Below are positions 63,578-64,000 of a stretch of 64,000 nt of DNA, piece by piece. This stretch comes from Betaproteobacteria bacterium HGW-Betaproteobacteria-9 (GTDB taxonomy: Bacteria > Pseudomonadota > Gammaproteobacteria > Burkholderiales > Burkholderiaceae_C). The stretch lies in contig PHCC01000011.1 of assembly GCA_002842215.1 (NCBI GenBank), positions 62,001 to 126,000 on the forward strand. The letters run 5' to 3'. Position 1 is the first letter of the stretch, and the number at the start of each line of letters is the position of its first letter. Both the position numbers and the translations under genes were made by a program. The notes under the pieces were generated by a model. That model saw only the letters and a program-made list of their open reading frames with translations. It did not search any database and was not told the origin of the DNA.

Positions 63578-64000
63578 TTACTTGGTCAGCACGGTGCGCA
63601 CCGTGTCCGCCACGTTCTGGGCGGTGAAGCCGAAGTGTTCGAACAGCACCGGCGCCGGGGCGGACTCGCCGTAGGTGTCGAGGCCGACAACCGCGGCCAC
63701 GCCGTATTTCCACCAGCCGTCGGTGGAGCCCATTTCGACCGCGATGCGCGGCAGGCCGGCCGGCAGAACCGAAGCCTTGTAAGCGGCGTCCTGGCGGTCG
63801 AAGGTCGTGGTGCTGGGCATGGAGACCACGCGCACCGCGATGTTGTAAGCACGGGCCAGCAGGTCTTGCGCCTTGAGCGCGAGCTGCACTTCGGAACCGG
63901 TGGCGATGATCACCGCCTGGGCCTTTTTCTTCAGACCCACTTCGCTGGGTTCGGCCAGCACGTAGGCGCCGCGGCTGATGTCGCCGAGATCGTGCTTGGG
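63578..64000 (-). CDS. tkt: Transketolase, C-terminal part (runs off the window)
   Basis: The last 140 residues of transketolase are present; the gene enters from the right edge. Recognisable: HDLGDISRGAYVLAEPSEVGL..., AVIIATGSEVQLALKAQ (the C-terminal domain signature), VRVVSMPSTTTFDRQD and VGLDTYGESAPAPVLFEHFGFT. Transfers two-carbon units between sugar phosphates with thiamine diphosphate. Upstream of gap, an arrangement (tkt-gap) common in Comamonadaceae. Confidence 0.96.
   Translation of the reverse strand, partial: PKHDLGDISRGAYVLAEPSEVGLKKKAQAVIIATGSEVQLALKAQDLLARAYNIAVRVVSMPSTTTFDRQDAAYKASVLPAGLPRIAVEMGSTDGWWKYGVAAVVGLDTYGESAPAPVLFEHFGFTAQNVADTVRTVLTK

Overview
The window is high-GC chromosomal DNA from a betaproteobacterium of the order Burkholderiales. 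The gene neighbourhoods (carbon-nitrogen hydrolase / yhdP / glnE, sucCD next to a short-type argC, recA-recX) and a family of C- and G-run intergenic hairpins following stop codons suggest Comamonadaceae, possibly Hydrogenophaga or a close relative. This placement is inferred from gene content, not from a marker gene. No rRNA, tRNA, CRISPR array, IS element or prophage was recognised.

Layout. 1-6.5 kb: murein transglycosylase MltA, a tiny membrane protein sharing its CATG start, and a FixJ-type response regulator and PAS histidine kinase split by two convergent envelope-protein genes; then a nitrilase-family hydrolase. 6.7-14.3 kb: the AsmA-like giant YhdP, divergent from glnE, which is coupled to a rhomboid-type protease. 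14.7-22.2 kb: eight co-oriented genes (FAD oxidoreductase, DUF1365, cyclopropane-synthase-like methyltransferase, chalcone-isomerase-like protein, MFS carrier, DUF3833 lipoprotein, SDR, NTF2-like). They resemble the light/singlet-oxygen-responsive lipid modification clusters that include furan fatty acid genes. 22.3-30.1 kb: GST, purB, a diiron/MBL protein, a DUF3717-DUF1289 protein, a yybP-ykoY manganese riboswitch with a TerC-family exporter, a small membrane protein, an M48 protease and moaC.

30.1-40.0 kb is the most accessory-looking part. A HigBA toxin-antitoxin pair sits in a tandem duplication of the moaC 3' end, whose second copy has decayed. Next comes a visibly AT-richer stretch with three membrane alkaline-phosphatase-superfamily enzymes, a NoeA-like methyltransferase, a small membrane protein, a TfpX/TfpZ-like pilin accessory protein and two tandem type IV pilins. 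Each pilin has its own sigma-54 promoter. I suggest this is a pilin or surface-glycan decoration locus.

40.2-47.6 kb is a compact signalling cassette on the minus strand: CHASE2-Ser/Thr kinase, PP2C phosphatase, tandem-FHA protein, CHASE2-adenylate cyclase and class II cyclic-nucleotide phosphodiesterase. It contains a writer, eraser and reader of protein phosphorylation together with a maker and destroyer of cAMP, and two proteins with the same type of extracytoplasmic sensor.

47.8-64 kb: sucCD, argC, a stand-alone CZB protein, recX, recA (with a candidate LexA site), a MarR regulator, a TctD/TctE-like two-component system split by a repeat, a GST, a topoisomerase III carrying a C-terminal SWIB domain divergent from a SET-domain methyltransferase across a Z-DNA-prone tract, birA, a SPOR-like protein, gap and the 3' end of tkt.

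Eleven copies of one intergenic hairpin element occur. Ten directly follow a stop codon in the same polarity, and their outer stems differ in sequence but keep base pairing (visible covariation), which points to a selected 3'-end RNA structure or a palindromic mobile repeat.
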